64,000 nt of DNA from Comamonas testosteroni TK102 (GTDB lineage: Bacteria; Pseudomonadota; Gammaproteobacteria; Burkholderiales; Burkholderiaceae_C): NCBI RefSeq assembly GCF_000739375.1, contig NZ_CP006704.1, forward strand, positions 3,782,001 to 3,846,000, given 5' to 3'. Position numbers and translations under genes: made by a program. A model generated the notes under the pieces. The model saw only the letters and a list, made by a program, of their open reading frames with translations, ran no database searches and was not told the origin of the DNA. Shown in pieces: positions 1 to 10,293 of the stretch (its first letter is position 1; each line of letters begins with the position of its first letter).

Positions 1-40
1 GCGCCTGCATCCCCTTCCAATCCCCTAACGAATACCCAGC

Positions 41-1273
41 ATGCTCAAAGCCTTGCTCGATTGGTTCAACCGCACCAGCCTGGTGCTGCAGATTGTGATT
101 GCCCTGATTCTGGGCGGCCTGGTGGCCTGGCTATGGCCAGCTGCCGCCCAGCCCTCAGCCTTGCTGGGCGGCCTGTTCATTGCCGCCCTCAAGGCCGTGG
201 CACCGGTGCTGGTGCTGCTGCTGGTCATGGCGGCCATCAGCAGCCACCGCCCGGGCCAGGAAACGCAGATCAAGCCCGTGCTCTGGCTCTACGTGATCGG
301 CACGCTGGCGGCGGCCTGCGTGGCCGTGGCGGCCAGCGCCATCTTCCCCTCGGTGATTCACTTTCGTGAAGCGCCCAAAGTCCAGAGCGTGCCCGGCGAG
401 ATCAGCCAGGTGCTGAGCACTGTCGTCCAGAGCCTGTTCGACAATCCCGTCAATGCCTTGCTGAATGCCAACTACATCGGCATTCTGGCCTGGGCCATCG
501 CACTGGGCATTGCACTGCGCCACGCCAGCCCCAGCACCCGCACCATGGTGGAGGACTTCGGCGACGCCATCACCCGCGTGATTCAAGGCGTGATCCGTCT
601 GGCCCCCTTTGGCATATTCGGACTGGTGGTCGCCACCTTCTCCTCGGGCGGACTGGATGCACTCAAGGACTATGCCCATCTGCTGGCCGTGCTGGTCGGC
701 TGCATGGTGTTTGTGGCCCTGGTGGTCAACCCCGCCATTGTCTGGACCCAGACTCGCCGCAACCCCTACCCGCTGGTGCTGACCTGCCTGCGCGAGAGCG
801 CGGTAACCGCCTTTTTCACGCGCAGCTCGGGCGCCAACATTCCCGTCAATCTGGCCCTGGCCCAGAAGCTCGGGCTCGACGAGAACACCTACACCATCTC
901 GATTCCGCTGGGCGCCACCATCAATATGGCCGGTGCGGCCGTGACCATCAGCGTGCTGACGCTGGCCGCAGCCCATACGCTGGGCATCAGCGCGGACATC
1001 CCCACAGCCATATTGCTGTGCGTGGTCTCCGCAGTCTGCGCCTGCGGTGCCTCGGGCGTTCCAGGCGGCTCGCTGCTGCTGATTCCGCTGGCCTGCAGCC
1101 TGTTCAACATCCCCAACGATGTGGCCATGCAGGTGGTGGGTGTCGGCTATGTCATCGGCGTGATTCAGGACTCTACCGAGACGGCTCTCAACTCCTCGAC
1201 CGACGTGCTGTTCACCGCCGCCGCCTGCCGCGCCGCCGAACGCAAGGCCGGACTGGAAGTGGCACGCATATGA
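41..1273 (+). CDS. sstT: Sodium:serine/threonine symporter SstT
   Basis: A 410-residue, strongly hydrophobic protein of the dicarboxylate/amino-acid:cation symporter (DAACS, SLC1-like) family; it should import serine and threonine with Na+ across the inner membrane. The sequence follows E. coli SstT closely, for example [18 protein letters not shown] near residues 56-73 and the serine-rich re-entrant stretch around [19 protein letters not shown]. Length is normal for the family. The ATG at 41 is the first start in frame. A rho-independent terminator follows within 70 bp, so it is probably monocistronic. Family assignment is confident; substrate range is inferred from the family. Confidence 0.93.
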   Translation: MLKALLDWFNRTSLVLQIVIALILGGLVAWLWPAAAQPSALLGGLFIAALKAVAPVLVLLLVMAAISSHRPGQETQIKPVLWLYVIGTLAAACVAVAASAIFPSVIHFREAPKVQSVPGEISQVLSTVVQSLFDNPVNALLNANYIGILAWAIALGIALRHASPSTRTMVEDFGDAITRVIQGVIRLAPFGIFGLVVATFSSGGLDALKDYAHLLAVLVGCMVFVALVVNPAIVWTQTRRNPYPLVLTCLRESAVTAFFTRSSGANIPVNLALAQKLGLDENTYTISIPLGATINMAGAAVTISVLTLAAAHTLGISADIPTAILLCVVSAVCACGASGVPGGSLLLIPLACSLFNIPNDVAMQVVGVGYVIGVIQDSTETALNSSTDVLFTAAACRAAERKAGLEVARI

Positions 1274-1340
1274 GGCCTGCCTCTCGAAAGCCATTGATTT
1301 GATAGCTGCAAGCGCTTTTCTGATAAGCGCCAGATGAAAG

Positions 1341-1366
1341 AAGGCCTGTGATCACACAGGCCTTTT
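1341..1366. terminator. Rho-independent terminator after sstT
   Basis: A perfect 10-bp stem (aaggcctgtg / cacaggcctt) with loop atca, followed by a T-run. It lies between sstT and the convergent ABC ATPase gene. A short A-rich stretch precedes the stem, so it may serve both genes. Confidence 0.85.
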
Positions 1367-1372
1367 TGCTTC

Positions 1373-2051
<679 letters not shown>

Positions 2052-2053
<2 letters not shown>

Positions 2054-2750
2054 GAATCAATTGGATAGCAAAAACGTCAAGGATCGCAGCCCGCAGTTTG
2101 CACTGCAGCGTCGTCACTGTATCGCTGTTGCCCTGACGCTCGCCATTTCGGGGGCTTGCGGCATTGCAGCGGCGGCCGCGCCCGGAGCTAAATCCGGCCC
2201 GGTGCTGGTGCTGGGCGATTCGCTGAGTGCCGAGTACGGACTGACGCGCGGCAAGGGCTGGGTTCAGTTGCTGCAGCAGCGCATGAATGATGAAAAAAAC
2301 CCGCGCAAGGTGGTCAATGCCAGCATCAGCGGCGAGACCACGGCTGGCGGCAGAGCGCGCCTGGCGTCGCTGCTCAGGCAGCATGAACCCGGCATCGTGA
2401 TTCTGGAGCTGGGCGGCAACGACGCATTGCGCGGTCTGGCGCTGCAGAGCACGCAGCAGAATCTGGAAGTCATGATCAAGGCCGCCAAGGAAGCCGGAGC
2501 CCAGGTACTGCTGGTGGGAATGCAGGTGCCTCCCAACTATGGAGCAACCTACACCGAGCAGTTCGCCGGCATGTTCAAGAAGGTTGCCGACACGCAAAAG
2601 CTGCCGCTGGTGCCGTTTCTGCTGTCGGGAATCGGCGATGCGGCGGATGCCGAGCAGTGGTTTCAGAGCGACCGGATTCACCCCAATGCCCAGGCGCAGC
2701 CCCAGATGCTGGCCAATGTCTGGCCCAAGCTCAGGCCGCTGCTGAAATAG
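2052..2750 (+). CDS. tesA: SGNH/GDSL arylesterase, TesA-like
   Basis: A 232-residue periplasmic lysophospholipase/thioesterase-type hydrolase. A hydrophobic signal region (about residues 20-44, ending AAAAAPG) is followed by block I GDSLS (55-59, nucleophile Ser57), GGND (block III) and DRIHPN (block V catalytic Asp/His). The order and length fit E. coli TesA. It is divergent from the YbbA-type ATPase. The ATG at 2052 is used because it gives an n-region before the hydrophobic core, but it overlaps the divergent gene's ATG, so a downstream start cannot be excluded. Confidence 0.88.
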
Positions 2751-2767
2751 GCGGTGCCCGCGCGGCC

Positions 2768-2989
2768 TCAGTCGCTGCCGCCGCCTCCGCCATCACCGCC
2801 GGAATCGCCGCCATCCGTGCTGCAGGCCCCCTCGCTGCTGCCCGCGCCACAAAAATAGCTGTCGTTGAAGACGTCGCTGCCGTCTTCGCGGCTGCTCGCC
2901 GAAGTCCATGCCAGCTGCGAGTCGGCGCTGCGCCCCGGCACGCCGGACTGAGACGAGAAGACTTTTTTCAACCAGTTCCAGAACTCCAT
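2768..2989 (-). CDS. Small acidic/glycine-rich hypothetical protein
   Basis: A 73-residue protein that starts MEFWNWLKKVF and ends in a Gly/Asp/Ser-rich tail (GGDSGGDGGGGGSD). I do not recognise a family. It is supported as a gene by a GAGGGGG ribosome-binding site just upstream of the ATG and by its position about 20 bp downstream of the DUF2189 gene on the same strand, which suggests cotranscription. The N-terminal aromatic/basic helix could contact a membrane (inference). Function unknown. Confidence 0.5.
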   Translation of the reverse strand: MEFWNWLKKVFSSQSGVPGRSADSQLAWTSASSREDGSDVFNDSYFCGAGSSEGACSTDGGDSGGDGGGGGSD

Positions 2990-3009
2990 GGCATCCCCCT
3001 CATTGCGCC

Positions 3010-3807
3010 TCAGGCAGCGCCCTCCTTGCTTTCGGCGCGGACGCTGGCTTTATACGCATGCCAGCTGGCACAGCCCAGCAGCGGCCCGATGACGATCAGA
3101 CCCACACTGTAGAACAGCAGCGAGGCCGCGATCAACACGGTGATGATCAGCCCCCACAGCAGCATCACGCCCGTGTTGGCGCCCACCACACGCATGCTGG
3201 TGATACAGGCCGTCAACGCATCGGTATCCAGATCGAGAATCGTGGGCAGCGAAACCACCATGCTGGCAAACACCAGGGCCGCAAATATCCCGCCAACCGC
3301 GCTGTAGCCCAGCAGAAACTCCCAGTTCTCGGGGCGCAGCAGGGTCTGCAGCAAGGTTGCCGTGCTGGGCATGCCGGTGTCGAACGAGATGGCGAACACC
3401 ACCATGGCGGCGCGCCCCCAGAGCATCTCCAGCACCATCAACACCATGACCAGCATGCCCATGCTGGCCAGGTGTCGGTCCCAGCAGGTCAGCGACTCCG
3501 ACAGCAGCACGGGCTTGCCCTGCTCCTGCTGCTTGCTGACGTAGTACAGGCCCATGGCCATGAAGGGTCCGACCAGCAGACAGCCGCTGGCCATGGACAT
3601 CACATATTCGGGACTGGAGCGGAACACCCAGGCCAGCAGCCGCGCCATGCCCCAGAAGCACAGGCCGTAGAACAGCGCAATGATGGGTGCGCGCCGCACA
3701 TCGCGCAAACCGAGCAGCAGCCACTGCCAGGGCTCGCTCCAGCGCAGCTGCAGAATCTGCAGATTGCCGGACTCGGCCTTGACTTCGGAAACAGGGGAAG
3801 CTTGCAT
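3010..3807 (-). CDS. DUF2189 family integral membrane protein
   Basis: A 265-residue inner-membrane protein with about six hydrophobic segments. It matches the DUF2189 family (inference from the Arg-rich start of the domain, RDVRRAPIIALFYG, and the late LLWGLIITVLIAASLLFYSVGLIVIGPLLG segments). An upstream in-frame start exists, but the chosen ATG at 3807 has a near-perfect AGGAGG at 3815-3820, eight bases away. Function is unknown; it lies upstream of the small acidic protein and probably in the same transcript. Confidence 0.8.
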   Translation of the reverse strand: MQASPVSEVKAESGNLQILQLRWSEPWQWLLLGLRDVRRAPIIALFYGLCFWGMARLLAWVFRSSPEYVMSMASGCLLVGPFMAMGLYYVSKQQEQGKPVLLSESLTCWDRHLASMGMLVMVLMVLEMLWGRAAMVVFAISFDTGMPSTATLLQTLLRPENWEFLLGYSAVGGIFAALVFASMVVSLPTILDLDTDALTACITSMRVVGANTGVMLLWGLIITVLIAASLLFYSVGLIVIGPLLGCASWHAYKASVRAESKEGAA

Positions 3808-4030
3808 GCGAGACCCTCCTTGTCGCCCGTGCCGCGCCTGGGTGGCGGCAGCTGACAGGAACAAGTTACCCGCTCGACCCTGAATCTGCATTGCGGAAAG
3901 CCCGCATGCCCAAACATAGGTCTTCACTATAAAAATAAGAGCTTATAGCAGCCATCCATACTTGATTTCAATAAAAAACAACCTTGAAATCAATGATCAG
4001 CAGGCGCTAGAAGCTCTCATCTCAATAGCA

Positions 4031-5254
4031 TCAACCAAAAGCCTTGAGCAGCGCCTGGGCCAGATCGGCCTGCAGATCGGTCGCGTCTTCGAGGCCGATG
4101 GCAAAGCGCACCACGGTCCCCGCCTTGATATGCGGTGTGGCACGGCTGCGCATCTCGGGCAGCTCGTAGGGCACGACCAGACTCACCGGCCCGCCCCAGC
4201 TGTAGCCCAGCTTGAACAGGCGCAGGCTGTCGCAGAAGCGGTCCACGGCCGCCTGGTCAAAACGTTCGTCGATGACCACGCTGAACAAACCGGCAGCCAC
4301 GCCATCCTGGCCCTGGCCTTGTGCGCACAGCTGCTTCCAGTAAGCATGGCCCGGGGCGTCAGGCATGGCGGGGTGCAAGACCTGCGCCACCGCACTGTGG
4401 GTGGCCAGCCACTGTGCCAGCCGGCGTGCCGAGCGATCCTGTGCGTGATAGCGCAGGCCGATGCTGGGCAGGCTGCGCAGCACGGCCTCGGCATCGTTGC
4501 CACTCACGCCCAGGCCCAGGCGCATGTGCGCGAGCTTGATGCGCATATGCAGGGGCTGGTTGCGCGTGATGATGCTGCCCATCAGCACATCGCCGCCGCC
4601 GCTGGGGTACTTGGTCAGTGCATGGGCCGTGACATCGACGCCCAGACTGCCATCGCCCAGCAGGTCGAAGGGGCGAAACGCCAGGCCCGCGCCCCAGGTG
4701 TTGTCCAGCACCATGGTCACGCCCCTGGCCCGGCACAGGCGCACCTGCTCGACGAGATTCGGGAACTCCATGGTCACCGAGCCCGGAGCTTCCAGCCAGA
4801 CCAGCTTGGTGGCGGGCGTGATCTTGGCCGCAAGATCTTCGACACTCATGGGGTCGTAGTACTGGTGGCCGATGCCGAAATGGGCCAGCTCGCCTTCGGT
4901 CAGGGTCTTGTTGGGGCCGTAGACGTTGTCGGGAACCAGTACCTCGTCGCCCGTCCTCAGCAGCGCCAGCGACACCGTGGCAATCGCGGCCAGTCCACTG
5001 GGCACCAGCAGGCATTGCAGGCCCCCCTCCAGCGAAGCCAGACGCTCTTCCAGGGCATAGGTCGTGGGCGTGCCATGCAGGCCGTAGGTGTAGCTGCTCT
5101 TGTCCAGCCAGCGGCGTTCGCGCATGGCCTGCACGTTCTCGAAGTACACGGTCGAAGCCTTGTGCACGGCCGGCTGCGGGCCTTCGAAGTCCGTGGGAGC
5201 CTTGTAGGGATGGTGAATCAGATGGGTGGAAAGCTTGTGGTCGGCTTGGGTCAT
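4031..5254 (-). CDS. metC: Cystathionine beta-lyase (PLP-dependent)
   Basis: A 407-residue member of the Cys/Met-metabolism PLP enzyme family (fold type I). It should convert cystathionine to homocysteine, pyruvate and ammonia in methionine synthesis. Visible features: SYTYGLHGTPTT (54-65) near the substrate/cofactor interface, the PLP-ring-stacking and phosphate region around VPSGLAA, Asp184 in VLDNTW, and the Schiff-base lysine Lys215 in ALTKYPSGGGDV. Length is normal. The wording (STVYFENVQAM at the N-terminus) favours MetC over MetB or MetZ, but the subfamily cannot be proven here. Confidence 0.88.
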   Translation of the reverse strand: MTQADHKLSTHLIHHPYKAPTDFEGPQPAVHKASTVYFENVQAMRERRWLDKSSYTYGLHGTPTTYALEERLASLEGGLQCLLVPSGLAAIATVSLALLRTGDEVLVPDNVYGPNKTLTEGELAHFGIGHQYYDPMSVEDLAAKITPATKLVWLEAPGSVTMEFPNLVEQVRLCRARGVTMVLDNTWGAGLAFRPFDLLGDGSLGVDVTAHALTKYPSGGGDVLMGSIITRNQPLHMRIKLAHMRLGLGVSGNDAEAVLRSLPSIGLRYHAQDRSARRLAQWLATHSAVAQVLHPAMPDAPGHAYWKQLCAQGQGQDGVAAGLFSVVIDERFDQAAVDRFCDSLRLFKLGYSWGGPVSLVVPYELPEMRSRATPHIKAGTVVRFAIGLEDATDLQADLAQALLKAFG

Positions 5255-5281
5255 GCCCTGATCTTAGTGCCATGCGAGCAC

Positions 5282-5313
5282 AAAAAAGCCAGAGGGCTTG
5301 CGCGCTCTGGCTT
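5282..5313 (-). terminator. Terminator of the BON-domain gene
   Basis: Stem aagccagag (5286-5294) / ctctggctt (5305-5313) with a run of A on the plus strand just before it, which reads as a T-tract on the minus strand. It lies 26 bp beyond the BON-domain gene stop. Confidence 0.75.
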
Positions 5314-5338
5314 CATGCGAGATGCAGGCCGAAAGGGA

Positions 5339-5845
5339 TCAACCAGCCTTCACGGTCAGATTGTTGTTGACCGAGGTCACACCCTTGGCGGCCTTGGCGA
5401 TATCGCCGGCCTGGGTCTTGACGGCTTCGCTGGGCACGGTACCGGTCAGGGTCACTGCGCCGGCCTTGGTGTCCACATTGATCTGCAGCGCACTGATTTC
5501 CGGGGCCTTGATCAGGTCGGTCTTGACGGCGGCGGTGATGCCTGCGTCATCCAGGGCAGCACCTGCCTTGGCAGCGCCCTCTTCCATCTTCTCGCCAGCC
5601 TTGTCCACAGCAGCGCCAGCAGCTTCACCAGCCTTGGCCAGTGCATCGGCAGCCGCATCGCCGGCCTTGGCCGTGCCTTCTTCAATCTTGGTGCCTGCAT
5701 TTTCCGCAGCCTTCTCGGTCTGGGAAATGGCGGAATCGAGCTTCTGGCCAGCGGTCTTGTCTTCGGACTTGCCGCAGGCAGCCAAGCCAAAGGCCAAGGC
5801 GGTAATGGCCAGAACTTGAGCGGAGCGCTTGAACATAGTGGTCAT
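5339..5845 (-). CDS. BON-domain lipoprotein (OsmY-like)
   Basis: A 168-residue exported protein. A lipobox-type signal, LAAC with Cys24, is followed by a low-complexity Ala/Lys/Glu-rich helical linker (about 28-95; repeated KAGEAAGAAVDKAGEKMEEG pattern) and a C-terminal BON domain (about 100-168; VKTDLIKAPEISALQINVDTK... GTVPSEAVK). BON domains bind phospholipid and are common in envelope-stress proteins, so an outer-membrane/periplasmic protective role is inferred. The start at 5845 is chosen for the AAGGGAGA ribosome-binding site and because it places the signal peptide correctly. It is followed by its own terminator. Confidence 0.85.
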   Translation of the reverse strand: MTTMFKRSAQVLAITALAFGLAACGKSEDKTAGQKLDSAISQTEKAAENAGTKIEEGTAKAGDAAADALAKAGEAAGAAVDKAGEKMEEGAAKAGAALDDAGITAAVKTDLIKAPEISALQINVDTKAGAVTLTGTVPSEAVKTQAGDIAKAAKGVTSVNNNLTVKAG

Positions 5846-6021
5846 ATCGATTTCTCCCTTAATGCTTGCAAAAACATGACTATTAACTGTAACCAGTCCC
5901 CATTTTGGCCCGGATACGAACTTTTCCCGCATCCCTGTAGGACAAATTTATCCAAATTTGTGACATTTAATTAATGAATGTTATTTTCTGTTATTTACAG
6001 AAACTATCTGCAAGCCCCGCC

Positions 6022-7302
6022 TCAGTCCGCAGCCTCCCGTATGCGCGGGTGTCGCGCGAATGCCAGTCCCAACAGGGTAGCCAACAGCATGACAAAACAG
6101 GCAAACAGGCTCACGGCCAGCGTGATGCTCCAGCGGTCGGCAATCCAGCCCACGACCAGCATGGGCAGCATGGAGCCGAGCAAGCCTATGGTCTGATAGG
6201 TGGACAGCAGCCCTGCCCGGTTGTCAGGCCCCGCAAGACGGCCGACCATGCTCATGCCGGCAAGCATGCACATGCCATGCCCGAGCGCCGTCAGACACAC
6301 TCCCAGGACAAACAGCAGCATCGATCGGGCCTGCAGGTTCAATATCAGCACGGCGTTGCTGAGCGCCAGCAGCGCCATTGCGGCAAAGCCGCAGCGATGC
6401 AGTGGCAGACTGGCAGCCAAGAGCTGAATGCCCGCAGAGACGAGCAGGATCAGCGCAATGGCCGTGCCGCTGACCACTGGGCCGCTCCAGGCAATCATCT
6501 GCTGCAGAAACAGCGGCGCCATGGAGGCATAGAGCCCGAACACGCCAAACGCCACGAACGGATAGCCGCAGGTCAGCGCAAAAGCCAGGGAGTCCTCGCG
6601 CCCAGGCCAGGTCAGCCGCGGCAGACAGTCCTGCCAGCGCAGGCAAGCCGCCGCCTGGGCGGGCCGCCCTGGATTCAGCTGCGCCGACTCAGGCAGCTTG
6701 AGCATGAGGACGCCGGCCACGCCAATGCAGCCCAGTACCAGCGGCACCAGATAGGCCGTCGCCAAGGGCCGGGGCAGCCACTGCCCGGCCACACCGCCGA
6801 TCAGCGGCCCCAGGCCGAAGCCCAGCACATTGAGAAAACTGGCCACCATGGCCACACGCCGAGGCTGCAGACGGGTGGCACCGCTGGCCGCCAGCAGCGT
6901 CAGTCCCGTGGTGGCGCTGATGGTGATGAGGCTTGAGGACAGCCCCACCACAAAACGCCCGACCATCAGGCTGGGCAGATTCCAGGCCAGCATCGAGATC
7001 AGCGTGCCCACCAGCGTCAGACACAGAAAGCACAGCATCACGCGCTGGAAACCAATGCGATCGGGCAAACGCCCCAGAAACAGCAGGGCGCACAGCCCGC
7101 CGCACATATAGAGCACATAGATCAGCGAGATATCGCTGGGCCGCAACTGCCAGTCCTGCTGGTAGAGCGCATACAGCGGGCTGATCAGCGCTGCCCCCAG
7201 CACTCCCACCACCAGGCCGAAGCCCACCCACCAGACTGCGGCCTGTGCCTTTTCGACTTCCACCTGCCATGTATTGCCTTGCGACATCTGCTGCCTCTTC
7301 AT
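6022..7302 (-). CDS. Major facilitator superfamily transporter
   Basis: A 426-residue, 12-helix MFS protein. The loop 2-3 signature is present as FLGRLPDRIGFQR (about residues 75-88). The second half repeats the fold, with GRLAGPDNRAGLLS corresponding to the loop 8-9 motif. The topology and length fit drug/metabolite exporters; the substrate cannot be read from the sequence. It is divergent from the patatin-like gene with about 260 bp between their starts, which must hold both promoters. Confidence 0.82.
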   Translation of the reverse strand: MKRQQMSQGNTWQVEVEKAQAAVWWVGFGLVVGVLGAALISPLYALYQQDWQLRPSDISLIYVLYMCGGLCALLFLGRLPDRIGFQRVMLCFLCLTLVGTLISMLAWNLPSLMVGRFVVGLSSSLITISATTGLTLLAASGATRLQPRRVAMVASFLNVLGFGLGPLIGGVAGQWLPRPLATAYLVPLVLGCIGVAGVLMLKLPESAQLNPGRPAQAAACLRWQDCLPRLTWPGREDSLAFALTCGYPFVAFGVFGLYASMAPLFLQQMIAWSGPVVSGTAIALILLVSAGIQLLAASLPLHRCGFAAMALLALSNAVLILNLQARSMLLFVLGVCLTALGHGMCMLAGMSMVGRLAGPDNRAGLLSTYQTIGLLGSMLPMLVVGWIADRWSITLAVSLFACFVMLLATLLGLAFARHPRIREAAD

Positions 7303-7561
7303 GGTGCCGCTCCCGCATCAGGGACAGAACGCACAGGCGTTCATCCTGCCGCGCCGTCAGAGCGGACCAGCCACTTGCTTGCGATGAGAACATTGTCGGC
7401 AGCACGGCTTGCTCGCGCATAGGCCAAACAAGGGATACATGCCTCAAACGATTTACAGGCAAGCGATGACGGCTATGCTTTTTGACAAGCAAAACCGCAC
7501 ATCACCGACTCCGGCACCCATCGCTATACTTTGCGCCCTAATGACAGCAGGATTTCCCGGC

Positions 7562-8593
7562 ATGCGCCCGAACGTTTTTTTGCGCCCTTTGCTCTGTTTG
7601 AGTCTGCTTGGCCTTGCCGCCTGCGGCAGCAATCCGCCCAGCCCCGCAGCGACACCCGAGCCGCCTACCGCCACCACCTCGGCCCCCGCGATCAAGATCG
7701 GACTGGCCCTGGGCGGCGGTGCGGCCAAGGGCTTTGCCCATATCGGGGTCATCAAGATGCTCGAGGCCAATGGCCTGACGCCCTCGTTCGTGGCCGGCAC
7801 CAGTGCCGGCAGCGTGGTGGGCGCGCTCTATGCGAGCGGCATGAACGCCTTCGAGCTGCAGGAAAAAGCCGTGGCGCTGGACGAGGCCAAGATCCGCGAC
7901 CTGCAACTGTCCTCCGGCGGCCTGGTACTGGGCCAGAAGCTCGAAGACTATGTGAATGAACAGGTGCACCGCAAGCCGCTGGAGCAGATGGCCAAGCCCT
8001 TTGTCGCCATCTCCACGCGCCTGGAAGACGGCGAGCGCACGGTGTTTGCCCGTGGCAACGTGGGCCAGGCCGTGCGCGCCTCCAGCAGCGTGCCCGGCGT
8101 GTTCCAGCCCGTCACCATCGGCAAGTACCACTATGTGGACGGCGGCATTGTCAGCCCCGTGCCCGTGGATGCCGTGCGCAATCTGGGGGCCGACATCGTG
8201 ATTGCCGTGGACATCTCCAACAAGGCCAGCGGCAAGACCCCAGCCAATATGCTGGGCGCGCTCAACCAGTCGATTGCCATCATGGGCCAGAAGCTGGGAC
8301 AGGCCGAGCTGGCACGCGCAGACATCATCATCCGCCCCAAGGTTCTGGACATCGGCCCGGCCGACTTCGCTCAGCGCAGCCATGCGATTGTGGAAGGCGA
8401 GAAGGCCGCGACGGCGCTGATGCCGCAGATTCGTGAACGCATCGCCCAGCTGCGCGCCGAACGTGCCAAGGCCACCCAGGTGGCGCAGCAAAAAGCCGCC
8501 GAAGCCAGCTATCAGGAATGTCTGAAACAGCGCTCCAGCCTCCAGAAGATCTCCGGCATGGTGGGCATGAGCGATAACTGCGCAAAGCCCTGA
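7562..8593 (+). CDS. Patatin-like phospholipase lipoprotein (RssA-like)
   Basis: A 343-residue patatin-family serine hydrolase. The N-terminus is a lipoprotein signal (LGLAAC, Cys21) followed by a Pro/Thr-rich linker. The oxyanion-hole motif GGGAAKG is at 51-57, the nucleophile elbow GTSAGS at 79-84 (Ser81), and the catalytic Asp in YVDGG near residue 193. It should hydrolyse acyl esters of membrane lipids at the envelope. An in-frame ATG at 7541 is an alternative; 7562 was chosen because AGGA precedes it and it gives a compact signal peptide. Its terminator is the insertion site of the ICE. Confidence 0.87.
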   Translation: MRPNVFLRPLLCLSLLGLAACGSNPPSPAATPEPPTATTSAPAIKIGLALGGGAAKGFAHIGVIKMLEANGLTPSFVAGTSAGSVVGALYASGMNAFELQEKAVALDEAKIRDLQLSSGGLVLGQKLEDYVNEQVHRKPLEQMAKPFVAISTRLEDGERTVFARGNVGQAVRASSSVPGVFQPVTIGKYHYVDGGIVSPVPVDAVRNLGADIVIAVDISNKASGKTPANMLGALNQSIAIMGQKLGQAELARADIIIRPKVLDIGPADFAQRSHAIVEGEKAATALMPQIRERIAQLRAERAKATQVAQQKAAEASYQECLKQRSSLQKISGMVGMSDNCAKP

Positions 8594-8611
8594 GCCGAGC
8601 CCTCGCCAATA

Positions 8612-8639
8612 AAAAGGCCCGCTGACGCGGGCCTTTTTT
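8612..8639 (+). terminator. Terminator of the patatin gene, used as ICE target
   Basis: A perfect 11-bp stem (aaaaggcccgc / gcgggcctttt) with loop tgac, 18 bp after the stop codon, followed by more T. The last six T residues are also the start of the 10-bp repeat that bounds the ICE. Confidence 0.9.
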
Positions 8640-8642
8640 GTT
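8633..8642 (+). other. attL core repeat
   Basis: cttttttgtt, identical to the copy at 50126-50135. It overlaps the T-tract of the patatin terminator. The known Tn4371-family cores are also short T-rich octamers, which supports this assignment. Confidence 0.8.
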
Positions 8643-8816
8643 TGACGATGACTCCAGCCCGGTACTTCGCTGGACTGCGCCGTAGCTCGATGAAGCAGGT
8701 TTATCAAGGACTTACGCGCGTCCATCATATGCCGGTGCTTTCTGAAACTTGACCCGGTTTTCCCTCGCGCCGCTCCTATCTGGCTCTTGGAATTCGGGTC
8801 GTTCCAAGGAGTCATC

Positions 8817-10016
8817 ATGGCGAAGATCAAGCTCACCAAGACCGCCGTAGAGTCGGCGCAACCCCAGGCCAAGGACATCGAACTACGGGATACCGTGGTG
8901 CCGGGTTTCCTCTGCAAGATTACCCCGAAGGGCCGTCGGGTGTTCATGCTCCAGTACCGCACGAACTCCGGGCAGCCCCGCAAGCCCTCGCTGGGCCTGT
9001 TCGGGGAACTGACCGTGGAGCAGGCCCGCGTCATGGCGCAGGACTGGCTGGCCGAGGTTCGCCGAGGCGGCGACCCCGGCGGCGCCAAGGCCGAGGCGCG
9101 CAAGGCGCCCACGGTCGAAGCGCTGTGCAAGAAGTTCATGGAGGACTACTCCAAGAAGCGCAACAAGCCGAGCACGCAGCGCGGCTATCAGGCCGTCATC
9201 GACCGCTGCATCGTCCCGCTGATCGGCCGCAAGAAGGTGCAGGACGTGAAGCGGCCCGACATTGCCGGGCTGATGGAGAAACTGGCCTACAAGCCCGCCG
9301 AGGCGAACAACGCCTTCGGCGTGCTGCGCAAGATGTTCAACCTGGCCGAAGTGTGGGGCTACCGCCCGGACGGCACGAACCCGTGCCGCCACGTCCCGAT
9401 GTACCCGCCCGGCGAGGAAACCCGGCTCATCGTGGACGACGAACTGGCGCTGATCTTCCGCCAGTTGGAGAAGCTGGAGGCGGAAGGACTGGAGAACTAC
9501 GTCATCCCGCTGGCGATTCGCCTGCAATTCGAGTTCGCCGGCCGCCGCTCCGAAATCTGCATGCTTGAATGGGATTGGGTCGATCTGGAGAACCGGCGCG
9601 TGGTCTGGCCCGACAGCAAGACCGGCGGCCTCTCCAAGCCCATGAGCGCGGAAGCCTATCGACTGTTCTCGACGGCACCGCGCCGAGAAGGTTGCCCCTA
9701 CGTCCTGCCTTCGCCCAACGACCCGACCAAGCACCTGACCTTTGGCGAGCACTATGGCGGATGGTGCCGGGTGCTCAAGGCAGCCGGCGTCCCACACGTC
9801 GGCACGCACGGCATCCGCCACCGCTCCACGACCGACATTGCCAATTCGGGAGTGCCGACCAAGGTAGGCATGAAGCTGACGGGCCACAAGACCGTGGCGA
9901 TGTTCATGCACTACGTCCACACCGAGGACAAGCCGGTGCGGGATGCTGCCGAACTGGTGGCGAGTCGGCGGCAGGCCATCACGGGCGCGCGGCGCCCTGC
10001 GGAGGCCACGGCATGA
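8817..10016 (+). CDS. int: Tn4371-type tyrosine integrase
   Basis: A 399-residue site-specific recombinase that should catalyse excision and integration of the ICE. It has an N-terminal arm-binding domain of the P4-integrase kind (residues 1-90), a SAM-like core-binding domain (about 98-185), and a C-terminal catalytic domain with Arg243 (AGRRSEI), the HxxR box His331/Arg334 (HGIRH), His357 (GHKT) and the nucleophile Tyr366 (MHYVH). The start at 8817 has AAGGAG at 8806-8811; an upstream in-frame ATG at 8787 lacks one. Its 175-bp distance from the left boundary is typical for the family. The next reading frame overlaps its stop (ATGA). Confidence 0.95.
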   Translation: MAKIKLTKTAVESAQPQAKDIELRDTVVPGFLCKITPKGRRVFMLQYRTNSGQPRKPSLGLFGELTVEQARVMAQDWLAEVRRGGDPGGAKAEARKAPTVEALCKKFMEDYSKKRNKPSTQRGYQAVIDRCIVPLIGRKKVQDVKRPDIAGLMEKLAYKPAEANNAFGVLRKMFNLAEVWGYRPDGTNPCRHVPMYPPGEETRLIVDDELALIFRQLEKLEAEGLENYVIPLAIRLQFEFAGRRSEICMLEWDWVDLENRRVVWPDSKTGGLSKPMSAEAYRLFSTAPRREGCPYVLPSPNDPTKHLTFGEHYGGWCRVLKAAGVPHVGTHGIRHRSTTDIANSGVPTKVGMKLTGHKTVAMFMHYVHTEDKPVRDAAELVASRRQAITGARRPAEATA

Positions 10017-10185
10017 GCAAGAGGACGCTTTCGGTGGCGCCCCCCGCCGCCTTGGCGGCCGACTATCCCCGTTCCGCAATTTCCGAGACAGTGTCTGGGA
10101 AATTCGGCCTCGCCGAGCTGGCCAAGGTCTTCACGCTGCCGTGGTCGGCCTATGCGCTGCTGATTTCGGTCAAGGATGCCCGCGG
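10013..10185 (+). pseudogene. Truncated DUF1016 (YhcG-type) nuclease gene, N-terminal remnant
   Basis: Starting at an ATG that overlaps the integrase stop codon, the reading frame gives about 57 residues. The last part (FGLAELAKVFTLPWSAYALL then SVKDAR) resembles the start of the DUF1016 N-terminal domain, a PD-(D/E)XK nuclease family often encoded next to ICE integrases. After about 10185 the frame continues to 10312 but the similarity stops, and the rest of the nuclease is not found in the window. I infer that the cargo block entered or replaced this gene. The match is from memory of the family and should be checked. Confidence 0.55.
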
Positions 10186-10215
10186 ATCGGTGGCCGGCAT
10201 CCCGTCCAGTCGGCT

Positions 10216-10246
10216 CCGATTGTCGTGCCGGCGTCACGACAATCGG
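10216..10246. repeat. 12-bp inverted repeat near the cargo junction
   Basis: ccgattgtcgtg (10216-10227) and cacgacaatcgg (10235-10246), separated by 7 bases. It lies just after the point where DUF1016 similarity ends and 80 bp before the toxin start. It may be a junction scar, a terminator stem without a T-run, or a protein-binding site. Confidence 0.6.
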
Positions 10247-10293
10247 GCGGGCCATCCCTTCTATCTAGGTGCTACACCGGAGACTGGAAAAGT

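Noticed and set aside
155..1294. 379-codon minus-strand open frame opposite sstT
   Set aside because: Antisense of a well-supported transporter gene with no recognisable protein features.
7482..7530. Promoter for the patatin gene from TTGACA (7482) and TATACT (7525)
   Set aside because: The two boxes are 37 bp apart, too far to act together.
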